DNA of 22,363 nt from JANOAR01 sp031411235 (GTDB lineage Bacteria; Verrucomicrobiota; Verrucomicrobiia; Verrucomicrobiales; Verrucomicrobiaceae): the NCBI GenBank assembly GCA_031411235.1, contig JANOAR010000157.1:1-22363 (forward strand). Direction: 5' to 3'. Position 1 is the first letter of the stretch; each line of letters opens with the position of its first letter. Below are positions 15,164 through 22,363 of the stretch, one piece after another. Position numbers and translations under genes: made by a program. The notes under the pieces are model-generated. The model searched no databases and was not told where the DNA came from. It saw nothing but the letters and a program-made list of their open reading frames with translations.

Positions 15164-16474
15164 CTATCCAAACAACTGGGTCAAAGGTTTGCCCTTGTCG
15201 GCAACGGTGAAGGGGCGCTTACTCGGCGAGTAGAGCACTTGATCCAGCGGCAGGCCCAGCGCGTAGCCAATTGTGGCATTGAGATCAGGTGGTGTAACGG
15301 GTTTATCCGCCACGGCAAAGCCTTGAGCATCGGTCGCACCAAAGACTTGGCCACCACGGATGCCGCCGCCCGCGAGCACGCAGGTGTAGGCCTTGGGATG
15401 GTGATCACGACCATCGTTGCCATTGATTTCCGGGGTGCGACCAAACTCGCTGGCGAGGACGACGAGGGTGTTTTCCAGCAATCCACGCGACGCCAAATCT
15501 TGCAGCAGCGTGCTCATTGCGGCGTCGAGTTCGTCACAGAGTTCGGGGACGCGGGTGAAGTTGGCGTTGTGGGTATCCCAGTTGCCAAAGGCGACTTCGA
15601 CGAAGCGCACGCCATGCTCGACGAGGCGGCGAGCGAGCAGGCAGCCCTGGCCAAAAGTGTCCCGGCCATACTTGGCCCGCAGAGCGTCAGGCTCCTGCTC
15701 AAGGTCGAAGGCCGCCAGCTCCGTGCTCTTCATCATGCGCACGGCGTCATCGTACATGTCAGAGTAAGCGCGCACATTTTTCAGGTCGTAGGTCTGGGCG
15801 AATTTTTGGTCGAGTTGCTTGCTGATCGAGAGGCGATTGTTGAAGTTCTCCTCGCCCGAGAACAGGCTATTCATCTTGCTGTTTTGCAGCCCGCCCTCAG
15901 GGTCAGTGAGCATCAGCGGGGCGAAGCGCGACTCGAAGAACCCCGCGCCTGGGTGGCGACTATCATTACCCACCATGATGCTGCCGGGCAGTGAAGGATT
16001 GCCTTTATCCTGATACTTCTGCAACCACGCCCCCATGAAGGGATGGCGAATGCTGCTGCGCAACGTGTAGCTCGTGCGCATGTAGTACTGCCCCTGCTCA
16101 TGCGCCCCCTGCGTCGAATTCATCGAGCGAATCAGCGCCAGTTTATCGGCTTGGCGGGCGAGCAGTGGGAGGTTCTCGCTCAAACGAAGGCCCGCCACCT
16201 TGGTATTGATCGTCTTGGTCGTGCCCATCACCTCATCGTTTTCAGGCTTGGGATCCCAGGTATCCAAGTGGCTCATCCCGCCTGTCATATAGAGGTAGAT
16301 GACGTTGTGCGCCGTCGGCACCTGCTTCAGCGGCGAAGTATTTTCCCCAGGGATACCCAAGGCCTTGCTGCCTGCGAGTTGATCCAGCGCCGTGACCCCG
16401 AGCATGGACTTCGCAGTGCCCGTGATAAAGTCACGGCGGGTCTTGCAATCGAGGGTTTTCAGGTAGGTCTTCAT
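15164..16474 (-). CDS. DUF1501 family protein, Tat-exported (436 aa)
   Basis: The start at 16474 puts a twin-arginine motif (KTRRDFITG) and a weakly hydrophobic segment (AKSMLGVTALDQLAG) at the N-terminus, as expected for a Tat substrate. Family patterns include YLYMTGGMSHLDTWDPKP near the N-terminus and LASEFGRTPEINGNDGRDH in the C-terminal part, consistent with the alkaline phosphatase/sulfatase-like fold of DUF1501. These proteins are abundant in Planctomycetes and Verrucomicrobia and are usually encoded next to a DUF1549/DUF1553 cytochrome-like protein; no such partner is visible here. The frame extends to an ATG at 16600, but that would place about 40 extra residues ahead of the Tat signal and overlap the operator. 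It is divergent from tetR. Biochemical activity is unknown. Confidence 0.88.
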   Translation of the reverse strand: MKTYLKTLDCKTRRDFITGTAKSMLGVTALDQLAGSKALGIPGENTSPLKQVPTAHNVIYLYMTGGMSHLDTWDPKPENDEVMGTTKTINTKVAGLRLSENLPLLARQADKLALIRSMNSTQGAHEQGQYYMRTSYTLRSSIRHPFMGAWLQKYQDKGNPSLPGSIMVGNDSRHPGAGFFESRFAPLMLTDPEGGLQNSKMNSLFSGEENFNNRLSISKQLDQKFAQTYDLKNVRAYSDMYDDAVRMMKSTELAAFDLEQEPDALRAKYGRDTFGQGCLLARRLVEHGVRFVEVAFGNWDTHNANFTRVPELCDELDAAMSTLLQDLASRGLLENTLVVLASEFGRTPEINGNDGRDHHPKAYTCVLAGGGIRGGQVFGATDAQGFAVADKPVTPPDLNATIGYALGLPLDQVLYSPSKRPFTVADKGKPLTQLFG

Positions 16475-16593
16475 GGTGAGGGAAATGGTAGCCTTGCTCG
16501 TGAGAGCGGGGTGATTATTCGGGCTATGCCGGATATTGGCGGGCGGGTAAAACGTGAGTTTGGGCATGACCTTGCAGTCAGAATAAAAGCCCG

Positions 16594-16622
16594 TTGACAT
16601 ATTAGACCATTCGGTCTAATTA
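16594..16622 (+). promoter_or_regulatory. Promoter of the tetR-type gene
   Basis: A consensus -35 TTGACA (16594-16599) is followed after 17 bases by TAATTA (16617-16622), a weaker -10. The operator palindrome fills the spacer. Transcription would start close to the ATG at 16636, giving a very short leader. Confidence 0.5.
16601..16620. promoter_or_regulatory. Operator palindrome for the TetR-family regulator (O1)
   Basis: ATTAGACCATTCGGTCTAAT is a perfect inverted repeat with 8-base arms and a 4-base spacer, between the -35 and -10 of the tetR promoter and in the 161-base divergent region. The position implies autorepression and possible control of the divergent DUF1501 gene. A related site lies at 17245-17258. 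Confidence 0.75.
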
Positions 16623-16635
16623 TCCGCCCGTCACC

Positions 16636-17223
16636 ATGAATACCCACCCCACCAAAGAACGCATTCTTGAGGCAGCCGAAGGGCTGATGCTCGAGAAGAG
16701 CTTTCATTCGGTGGGGCTCAATGAAATCCTCGCGGCGGTGAAGATGCCGAAGGGGTCATTTTACCATCACTTCGAGTCGAAGGAGCAATTCGGCGTCGAG
16801 CTGCTGAAGCACTACGTGGCGGGTGCTACGGCCTACAAGGCCAAGCTCCTGCTTGCGTCCGAGTCAGAGCCTGATCCTCTTTTGCGACTGCTGACGTATT
16901 TCGAGGTCATTGTTGCCAAAGTCATGGCAAATGAAGGCAAGTGCCCCTGCCTCGTGGTCAAGTTGGCCTCCGAAGTCGCCGACTTCAGTGAGCCCATGCG
17001 CGAAGTGCTCGCGAAGGGCAATAACGACTGGGCCACCACTCTTGAAAAGGTGCTGCGAGAAGGCATGGACAAAGGCAAGATCGCCGAGGGCGTGAATCCT
17101 GCCGAGTTCGCCGTGACTATCCAAGATCTCTGGACGGGCGCGATGCAGCGCTCGGCGATTGCTCGCAGTGCAGCGCCTTTGCGAGCGGCCATCTGCTACA
17201 TCCGCGCTCGGCTAAGCCCTTAA
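16636..17223 (+). CDS. TetR/AcrR family regulator, NemR-like
   Basis: This 195-residue protein starts with a TetR helix-turn-helix domain (about residues 8-55; LNEILAAVKMPKGSFYHHFESKEQF). The C-terminal domain has a conserved-looking NEGKCPCLVVKLASEVADFSE segment. This pattern resembles the NemR/AcuR branch, in which NemR of Escherichia coli senses electrophiles and chlorine species through cysteines and represses an N-ethylmaleimide reductase gene. Cys103 and Cys105 are candidate sensor residues here (inference). An Old Yellow Enzyme gene lies three genes downstream, matching the NemR-NemA pairing. An operator palindrome in its own promoter suggests autoregulation. No Shine-Dalgarno. Confidence 0.88.
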   Translation: MNTHPTKERILEAAEGLMLEKSFHSVGLNEILAAVKMPKGSFYHHFESKEQFGVELLKHYVAGATAYKAKLLLASESEPDPLLRLLTYFEVIVAKVMANEGKCPCLVVKLASEVADFSEPMREVLAKGNNDWATTLEKVLREGMDKGKIAEGVNPAEFAVTIQDLWTGAMQRSAIARSAAPLRAAICYIRARLSP

Positions 17224-17244
17224 TTTTTCCTTTTTCAGGCAACC

Positions 17245-17258
17245 AAACCGACTGGTCT
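17245..17258. promoter_or_regulatory. Second operator-like palindrome (O2) before the thioredoxin gene
   Basis: AAACC-GACT-GGTCT has the same arm and 4-base spacer arrangement as O1 (AGACC-ATTC-GGTCT), with one mismatch in the arms. It lies 36 bases ahead of the thioredoxin start, suggesting the TetR protein also controls the downstream genes. A weak TTTTCA/TCTATT promoter-like pair overlaps it. Confidence 0.45.
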
Positions 17259-17293
17259 ATTCGTAAACTCCAAACCCAAACCCCCACAAACCT

Positions 17294-17608
17294 ATGAACA
17301 TCGCCCATCTCACCCCCGCTACCTTCGACGCAGCCATCGCTGATACCACCAAGCCCGTCCTCGTGGACTTCTGGGCCGAGTGGTGCGGCCCTTGTAAAAT
17401 GCTCGCCCCTGTCCTCGACCAAATCGCGGCTGAAATGGCTGACAGCGCTACCATCACCAAGGTCAACCAAGAAGCCTATCCTGAGTTGGCCGCTCGCTTT
17501 GGCATCACCGCACTGCCCACACTCATCATCTTCAAAAACGGCCAGCCCGTGACCACTATCAGCGGAGTAAAGAGCAAAGCCTTCATCCAAGCGGCACTGG
17601 CTGCTTAA
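17294..17608 (+). CDS. trxA: Thioredoxin
   Basis: This 104-residue single-domain thioredoxin has the active-site motif WAEWCGPCKM (redox cysteines 31 and 34) and the cis-proline at residue 75 in TALPTLIIF. Length and motifs match classical cytoplasmic thioredoxins, which reduce protein disulfides using thioredoxin reductase. There is no signal peptide. It follows tetR by 70 bases, behind an operator-like palindrome, and precedes DUF5069 and reductase genes on the same strand, which suggests a role in a stress regulon. The leader is C/A-rich with no Shine-Dalgarno. Whether this is the main thioredoxin of the cell cannot be told from here. Confidence 0.93.
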   Translation: MNIAHLTPATFDAAIADTTKPVLVDFWAEWCGPCKMLAPVLDQIAAEMADSATITKVNQEAYPELAARFGITALPTLIIFKNGQPVTTISGVKSKAFIQAALAA

Positions 17609-17665
17609 ATCTCTCGATTCACCACTCTCCAATTTCCATTCTTCAATCCTCAATCTCAAATCACC

Positions 17666-18106
17666 ATGACAGAGCTCACCCAACGCCCTCCTCGCAGCAC
17701 TCGCACCCGCCTCGGCGGCTATGTTTTACTGCCTCGTATGCTCGACAAATGCCGCGCCGAACTCCTCGGAAAAAACGGCGAGTATCACTACAACTGCCCG
17801 CTGGATCAGCGCTTCCTGAGCTTCACAGGCATCGACGCCGAAGCCTTTAAAGCCGAGGTTGCTAAGGGTCTCGGCGATGGTGAAATACTCGCCTGGGTCG
17901 AAGCCAATGCACCGATCAAACACAGCGACCACGAGATCGCCCAATGGAGTGCCTTTCGCGAAGCCGCAGCGCCCAGCGACAACGAAAGCCGCGAGTACGT
18001 CAGCGCCCAAATCGCCAAGGCTGGCGGTGCCGCACGTGAAGACCTTGGCACTTGGTTCGAGTGGCTCGACTTCGATGATTACGTCAGCTACGGCGGCAAA
18101 GCCTGA
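17666..18106 (+). CDS. DUF5069 domain protein (146 aa)
   Basis: The N-terminal pattern LTQRPPRSTRTRLGGYVLLPRMLDKCRA matches the start of DUF5069 proteins, a small family common in Planctomycetes and Verrucomicrobia whose function is not established. The C-terminal half contains an acidic, aromatic segment (WFEWLDFDDYVSYGGK). No signal peptide or membrane segment is seen, so it is probably cytoplasmic. It lies between thioredoxin and the flavin reductase genes. The 57-base spacer before it is G-poor and CAAT-rich, with no Shine-Dalgarno. Confidence 0.85.
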   Translation: MTELTQRPPRSTRTRLGGYVLLPRMLDKCRAELLGKNGEYHYNCPLDQRFLSFTGIDAEAFKAEVAKGLGDGEILAWVEANAPIKHSDHEIAQWSAFREAAAPSDNESREYVSAQIAKAGGAAREDLGTWFEWLDFDDYVSYGGKA

Positions 18107-18147
18107 GCCTCTTCCATTCATCACTCATCACGCATCATTTCTTCCCC

Positions 18148-19224
18148 ATGTCCATCCTTCATACCCCCATTACCCTCGGCAGCCTCGCCCTGCCCAATCG
18201 CATTCTCATGGCCCCACTCACGCGCTGCCGCGCTGATGCCGACCATGTGCCCACCGACTTGATGGTCGAATATTATGCCCAGCGTGCTAGCGCCGGCCTC
18301 ATCATCGCGGAAGCCACGATGACCATCGAAGGCCACTCCGCCTTCGGTGCTCGCGAGCCTGGCATTTACTCCGAGGCTCAAGTGGTCGCTTGGAAAAAAG
18401 TCACCGATGCCGTCCATGCCAAGGGCGGGCGCATCGTCCTGCAACTCTGGCACGGAGGCCGCGCTTGCCATTCGCTGCTGAACAACGGTGCCCAACCCGT
18501 GGCCCCCAGCCCGCTGCCCATCACCAACGACGAGACGCATACACCGCAAGGCAAGAAGCCCTATGAAACCCCACGCGAACTGCGCGATGACGAGCTGCCG
18601 GGCATCGTCGCTGGCTTCCACAAGGCTGCTGAGAACGCCAAAGCGGCGGGCTTCGACGGCGTGGAAATACATGGTGCGAATGGCTACCTGCTTGATGAAT
18701 TCCTGCGCGATGGTGCCAACAAGCGCAGCGGCCCCTACGGCGGCTCCATTGCGAATCGTGCGCGTCTGCTGCTCGAAGTCGTCGATGCTGCCATTGATGT
18801 CTGGGGCGCTGACCGCGTGGGCGTGCGCATCTCGCCGTTGAACAGTTACAACGACATGCGCGACAGCGATCCCGTCGCGCTGACGAGCTACGTCTCCGCA
18901 CAGCTCAGCCAGCGCGGCATTGCTTACCTGCATCTCATGCGTGCCGATTTCTTCGGCGTGCAAAAGGGCGATGTGGTCAGCGCGGCGCGTGCGGCCTTCA
19001 CAGGTGCCCTCATCAGCAACATGGGCTACACCCCAGCCGAGGCCAGCGAGGCGATCACCGCTGGCACGCTCGCCGCTATTGCCTTCGGCCATCACTACGT
19101 GAGCAACCCCGATCTGGTGGAGCGTGTGAAAGCCGGGCAACCGCTCGTCGAGCCCGATGCTAGCACCTTCTACACCAACGATGCGAAGGGCTACACGGAC
19201 TACCCCACACTAGCCGCAGCCTGA
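18148..19224 (+). CDS. NADH:flavin oxidoreductase, Old Yellow Enzyme family (NemA-like)
   Basis: This 358-residue TIM-barrel flavoprotein has the family motifs APLTRCRA near the N-terminus, LQLWHGGRACH, VEIHGANGYLLDEFL with the substrate-binding His175 and Asn178 and Tyr180, and RSGPYGGSIANRARLL. The C-terminal FGHHYVSNPDLVERV matches the FMN-phosphate end of the family. Members reduce activated alkenes, N-ethylmaleimide, quinones or nitro compounds with NAD(P)H. The nearby NemR-like regulator supports an electrophile-detoxifying role; the actual substrate is inferred only. A G-free, CATCA-rich spacer precedes the start and there is no Shine-Dalgarno. Confidence 0.93.
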   Translation: MSILHTPITLGSLALPNRILMAPLTRCRADADHVPTDLMVEYYAQRASAGLIIAEATMTIEGHSAFGAREPGIYSEAQVVAWKKVTDAVHAKGGRIVLQLWHGGRACHSLLNNGAQPVAPSPLPITNDETHTPQGKKPYETPRELRDDELPGIVAGFHKAAENAKAAGFDGVEIHGANGYLLDEFLRDGANKRSGPYGGSIANRARLLLEVVDAAIDVWGADRVGVRISPLNSYNDMRDSDPVALTSYVSAQLSQRGIAYLHLMRADFFGVQKGDVVSAARAAFTGALISNMGYTPAEASEAITAGTLAAIAFGHHYVSNPDLVERVKAGQPLVEPDASTFYTNDAKGYTDYPTLAAA

Positions 19225-19228
19225 TGCC

Positions 19229-19618
19229 ATGCCACCGCTCGACACCATACGCGATCTCTACCGCGCCATGCGCGAGAGCGATGACGCCGCCGTCTATGCC
19301 CTCTGCGCCGACGACATCGTCTGGCAGCAGAGCGCAGGTTTCCCCGGTGGCTCCACTTGGCATGGCCCTGCGTCCGTGATTGAAAACGTCTTCCGCGCTA
19401 ATGCCAAGCGCTGGACTGACTTTGCCTTCACGGTTGAGGAAATGTTCAGCGCGGATGCTCGCGTCGTCGTGCTAGGCCACTACTCCGGCACCGCCCCTAC
19501 TACGGGCAAGCCGATGCGCACCGCCGTCGCCCACGTCTATGACCTGCGCGACGATGGCAAGATTAGCCGCTTCCGCATGTTCGCCGATACCCAGCCCATG
19601 TGGCAGGCGCTCTCATAG
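19229..19618 (+). CDS. SnoaL-like/NTF2 family protein (ketosteroid isomerase-related)
   Basis: This 129-residue protein has the cone-shaped NTF2 fold pattern: an N-terminal helix (TIRDLYRAMRESDDAAVYALCADDIVWQ), a loop with GPASVIENVF, and strands ending in HVYDLRDDGKISRFRMFAD. Many such proteins are small-molecule isomerases or hydratases, but many are uncharacterised and no catalytic residue can be assigned safely. It starts 4 bases after the reductase stop, so it is certainly in the same transcript. Its stop codon overlaps the end of the convergent helical-repeat gene by 6 bases. Confidence 0.88.
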   Translation: MPPLDTIRDLYRAMRESDDAAVYALCADDIVWQQSAGFPGGSTWHGPASVIENVFRANAKRWTDFAFTVEEMFSADARVVVLGHYSGTAPTTGKPMRTAVAHVYDLRDDGKISRFRMFADTQPMWQALS

Positions 19619-20359
19619 TGTCGCCGCATTTGCCGCCTCACCACGCATGGCTTTCAGGGCTTCGCTGGCAGCGGCGGCGAGAGCTGGGCTTTCGGTGTTG
19701 CTGGCCACTTTCATGAGGCCTCTGGTGGCGATGGGATTGCGGATGCTGGCGACGGTGCGTAGGACTTTGTGGCCTTGGCCAGCTTGCACGGAGGCTTGCC
19801 AATGCAGGGCGGCTAGGGCTTCGACGGTCTCGGGCTGGGCGATGCGGGCGATGGTGTCGCTGATCTCATTGAGGATGGTGTTGCCGCGTCCGTAGTTGTT
19901 GAGCAGCGCGGGCAGGAGGGCTTGCAGGGTGTCGGGGCTGGAGATGGCGCGGAGGTTTTTTGCCAATGCGGCGCGCACTGACCACTCTTTAATGTGGTCG
20001 ATGCCGTCGAGGAGGAGTTGAGTGGACTCGGCGCTGTCGTGCTCGGCGATGGCTTGGGCGATGGGTTCGAGCTGCTCCAAGGTGTGGGCTTGGGCCCAGG
20101 CTAGGCGAAGCTGAGCGAGCGTTTTAGTTGGGGCGTCGAGGGTGGTGCTGAGGACTGGCTCGATGCTGTTGTCGGCAGAAGCAGCGGGTGCAGCTTGAAG
20201 CGATGGCATTGTCACTGGACGTACGCTGGCATTGGCTTGGCTGCTGGGCGCTGGAGTTGCAGGCGCGAGCGCGGTGGGTTCACCGAGCTGGGTGCCGAGG
20301 AAGGCAGCGAGGGCGAGACTGCTGCCGAAGGTGAGGCTGGCTTTGCAGGTGGTATTCAT
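19613..20359 (-). CDS. Exported helical-repeat (HEAT-like) protein (248 aa)
   Basis: The N-terminus has a signal- or anchor-like segment (ASLTFGSSLALAAFLGTQL), then about 50 residues rich in Ala, Pro, Ser and Thr. The rest is alpha-helical with repeating units of about 30-40 residues (e.g. LLLDGIDHIKEWSVRAALAKNLRAI, GLMKVASNTESPALAAAASEALKAM) resembling HEAT-type repeats. Such repeats usually mediate protein contacts. It lies 76 bases downstream of the protease gene on the same strand, with a terminator-like hairpin between them. Its tail overlaps the convergent NTF2-like gene by 6 bases. Specific function is unknown. Confidence 0.78.
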   Translation of the reverse strand: MNTTCKASLTFGSSLALAAFLGTQLGEPTALAPATPAPSSQANASVRPVTMPSLQAAPAASADNSIEPVLSTTLDAPTKTLAQLRLAWAQAHTLEQLEPIAQAIAEHDSAESTQLLLDGIDHIKEWSVRAALAKNLRAISSPDTLQALLPALLNNYGRGNTILNEISDTIARIAQPETVEALAALHWQASVQAGQGHKVLRTVASIRNPIATRGLMKVASNTESPALAAAASEALKAMRGEAANAATL

Positions 20360-20390
20360 GGCGGACGATGTTGATTGGAGGAAGTATGAA

Positions 20391-20418
20391 GCGCAGGGCT
20401 TCTTGCGAAACCCTGCGC
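20391..20418 (-). terminator. Probable terminator of the protease gene
   Basis: On the minus strand GCGCAGGGTTTC and GAAGCCCTGCGC form a 12-bp stem (one G.U) closed by a GCAA tetraloop, followed by the T-rich TTCATACTTCCT. It lies 17 bases past the protease stop and would reduce read-through into the helical-repeat gene. Confidence 0.55.
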
Positions 20419-20435
20419 GGTGGAGGTTTAAACGA

Positions 20436-22250
20436 TTACTGGATCACCAGTGAGTAAGCGCCGAGGTCGCTCGATGAATAGCCTTCGACCGAGATGTAGT
20501 AGGTGCCTGCGGGCAGCGACTGGGTCATCGAGAAGTTGTAGTTGCTGCCGCTGATGTCGTCGGCTTCGTCGAGGACGTTGCCGCTGGCGTCGTAGAGGGT
20601 GGCGTAGGCATCGAGCGTGCCGGTGCTGCGCAGGGTGACGCTGCGGGCCGCACTGAGGGTGAACTTGAAGAAGTCGATGTCGGTGCCGGTGCTGATGTTA
20701 CCTGCCTTGGTGCTGGGCACGGCAACGCTGGTGGCGGTGGCGATGGTGTTGCCATGGTCGTCGCCGCTGGTGCCGCCTTGGCCTGCGCCGGTGAGGGTGA
20801 CGCTGAAGGGGTTCTCATCGGGGTCGTTGCTGTTGATGGTCAACCCGGCTTGTTGGGCACCAGCGGCGGTGGCTTTGTAGGAGACGATGAAGCTGGTGGT
20901 CTTGGCGGCGGCGATGCTCTTGGCGGGTTGGGTGACGACGGTGAAGCCGCTGCCGACGACGCTGACGCTGTTGATAGCGAGGGCAGCTTTGCCGGTGTTG
21001 GCGAGGGTGATGGTCTTGTTCAGCGCGGTGCCATTCACAGGGCGGGTGCCGTAGTCGATGCTGCCGTCCATAGCGATGACTGTCGTGCCCACGCGGACGT
21101 CGATGTCGCCCGTGAGTGCGGCATTGCCGCTGAAGATAGTGCTAAGTCCGTAGCCGCCTGTGGTGGTCGTGGTCTTGCCCGTCACTTTCACAAATACGGT
21201 GGTAGCTGCGGTGGCGGTGTAGGTGAGGCGGAAGTTGGGTACACCGTTGCCGCTGTCGTCGGTGCTGACGGCGGTGCCTGCGCTGTTGAGTAGCGTGCCG
21301 ACGACGTCGGTGCTGCCGCTCGAATTGATGGTCAGCGTGCCTGCGGCGGTGAGCATGACTTTGAAAACATCGGCATCACCGCCGACTTCGAGGTTGCCTG
21401 TGGCGCTGGAGTTGACGGCCAGGGTGGTAGCGTTGGTCGTGGTGTTGGAATGGTCGTCCGTGGGGGTGACGACACCGCCGATGTAACCGACGATCCAGGG
21501 CTTCACGGCGATGGTGTTGCCGTAGATGCCGTATTCACCGGGCCGTGCGCAGCCGTTGCCATAACTGACGGTGCCGCTGTGTAGCCAGGCTCCGCTGGCG
21601 TTCTTCACCATGAGTGGGCCGCCGCTATCGCCCTGACAGGTATCGATGCCTCCAGAGACTCGGCCTGCGGCGAGGTGCGTGGCTCCGAGGCCTGCGCCGC
21701 TACCGCCCGCGAGGCTGAGGGCGACGATGGGTAGATCGACTTGAAGTAATATTGATGAGCTTGAGCCGCCTTCCGAAGTGGCACCCCAGCCGATGGAGCG
21801 GGCGGTGATGCCGGGCGCGACTTGCGCGACGGCTTCGATGAGCGGCAAGGGAGTGCGCTCGGTGACAGCACGAGAGAGCTTCAACAAGCAGAAGTCATAG
21901 ACGAGGGCGCCTTGGGCGTTCTCGCCAAAGTTGGGGTGCATGATGACTTGGGTGACGCCGACGCGGATGCCTTCGGCGGCGTTGGCGAGATTGCGCCCGC
22001 CGATCCATACTTCGACGGTGGAGGCGGGGGTGCCTTCCATGCAATGCCCTGCGGTGAGCACCCACTGCGGAGCGATGAGCGCAGAGCCACAGAACTGCCC
22101 GTTGGCAGGTGTCGCGCCCTTTTCAACGAGGGCGGTCATGAAGGGGTAAGCGCCCGCCGTGGTGGTGGTGCCACCGACGATGCGGGTTTGTTGCGCGGTA
22201 GCGATGGCGACCGATCCGAGGAGGATGAGGGCACAGAGTTTCGTTTTCAT
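20436..22250 (-). CDS. Secreted trypsin-like serine protease with PPC and choice-of-anchor-D-type domains (604 aa)
   Basis: The start at 22250 gives a clean signal peptide (MKTKLCALILLGSVAIATAQ); an ATG at 22283 would add 11 residues. The chymotrypsin-fold domain starts at RIVGG (residue 23) and has the complete triad: His69 in LTAGHC, Asp119 in YDFCLLKL and Ser209 in GDSGGP. Asp203 predicts cleavage after Lys/Arg. IVGG after Arg23 suggests activation by trypsin-like cleavage or signal processing close by. After about residue 265 come a PPC-like domain, an immunoglobulin-like choice-of-anchor-D/ASH-type domain (ITLANTGKAALAINSVSVVG; SNDPDENPFSVTLTG), and a C-terminal PPC domain ending in GAYSLVIQ. 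No sorting tail or membrane anchor is seen. It is probably secreted or surface-associated and may digest environmental protein. Confidence 0.92.
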   Translation of the reverse strand: MKTKLCALILLGSVAIATAQQTRIVGGTTTTAGAYPFMTALVEKGATPANGQFCGSALIAPQWVLTAGHCMEGTPASTVEVWIGGRNLANAAEGIRVGVTQVIMHPNFGENAQGALVYDFCLLKLSRAVTERTPLPLIEAVAQVAPGITARSIGWGATSEGGSSSSILLQVDLPIVALSLAGGSGAGLGATHLAAGRVSGGIDTCQGDSGGPLMVKNASGAWLHSGTVSYGNGCARPGEYGIYGNTIAVKPWIVGYIGGVVTPTDDHSNTTTNATTLAVNSSATGNLEVGGDADVFKVMLTAAGTLTINSSGSTDVVGTLLNSAGTAVSTDDSGNGVPNFRLTYTATAATTVFVKVTGKTTTTTGGYGLSTIFSGNAALTGDIDVRVGTTVIAMDGSIDYGTRPVNGTALNKTITLANTGKAALAINSVSVVGSGFTVVTQPAKSIAAAKTTSFIVSYKATAAGAQQAGLTINSNDPDENPFSVTLTGAGQGGTSGDDHGNTIATATSVAVPSTKAGNISTGTDIDFFKFTLSAARSVTLRSTGTLDAYATLYDASGNVLDEADDISGSNYNFSMTQSLPAGTYYISVEGYSSSDLGAYSLVIQ

Positions 22251-22363
22251 GGTTTGCAGTATGGATGGTTTGGGATGGTTCACGCCGCAGTGTCAGAATG
22301 GCAGTTTAGCGCGTTCAACAGTCTTTTCGGGAGCGGGTAACTCGGCGTGACAGAGATGACGAA

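Noticed and set aside
15056..15994. A 312-codon + strand open frame overlapping ffs and antisense to the DUF1501 gene.
   Set aside because: The minus frame carries clear DUF1501 motifs and a Tat signal; the + frame begins inside the SRP RNA and has no recognisable features.
18121..19140. A 339-codon frame antisense to the Old Yellow Enzyme gene.
   Set aside because: The + strand has diagnostic flavin reductase motifs along its whole length; the antisense frame is a codon-bias shadow.
20754..22340. Two + strand open frames (20754-21293 and 21822-22340) antisense to the protease gene.
   Set aside because: They are Gly/Ala/Asp-rich shadows opposite a protease with a complete catalytic triad and signal peptide.

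Overview
The window looks like the chromosome of a GC-rich member of the Verrucomicrobiota, probably a Verrucomicrobium/Prosthecobacter-type organism. The evidence is a Tat-exported DUF1501 protein, a DUF5069 protein, a secretin-type STN module of the kind found in verrucomicrobial secretins, autotransporter-associated strand repeats, almost no Shine-Dalgarno sequences, and short hairpin repeats inserted in frame inside genes. The taxon is inferred from gene content; no rRNA is present.

Region 1 (1-10775, + strand) is an operon of three very large exported or membrane-anchored proteins. The first is cut by the window edge. All three share at least one related beta-rich module, and the second and third also share an N-terminal module. 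The second carries a secretin N-terminal (STN plus N1-like) segment, and the third carries a coiled coil and autotransporter-associated strand repeats. Neither has an outer-membrane barrel in view. At least eight palindromic or double-hairpin elements and three AACGG-rich tracts lie inside these reading frames. I consider this operon and its repeat load the most novel part of the window.

Region 2 (10776-12626, +) holds a TIM-barrel sugar phosphate isomerase/epimerase-like gene and a SixA-type histidine phosphatase, each bounded by hairpins. Region 3 (12627-14844, -) is a three-gene cluster: two paralogous membrane-anchored coiled-coil proteins with a common C-terminal domain, the first with an Ala/Pro tail carrying DPFA motifs, followed by a small lipoprotein. 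Region 4 (14845-15163) holds the signal recognition particle RNA gene (ffs, +).

Region 5 (15164-19618) has a DUF1501 gene (-) divergent from a NemR-like TetR regulator (+). Downstream on the + strand are thioredoxin, DUF5069, an Old Yellow Enzyme-type reductase and an NTF2/SnoaL-like protein. A perfect 20-bp operator sits in the tetR promoter, and a related palindrome precedes the thioredoxin gene. This suggests an electrophile or redox stress regulon. Region 6 (19613-22250, -) encodes a secreted trypsin-like protease with PPC and choice-of-anchor-D type domains, and an exported helical-repeat protein separated from it by a terminator-like hairpin. The last 113 bases hold no gene I can support.
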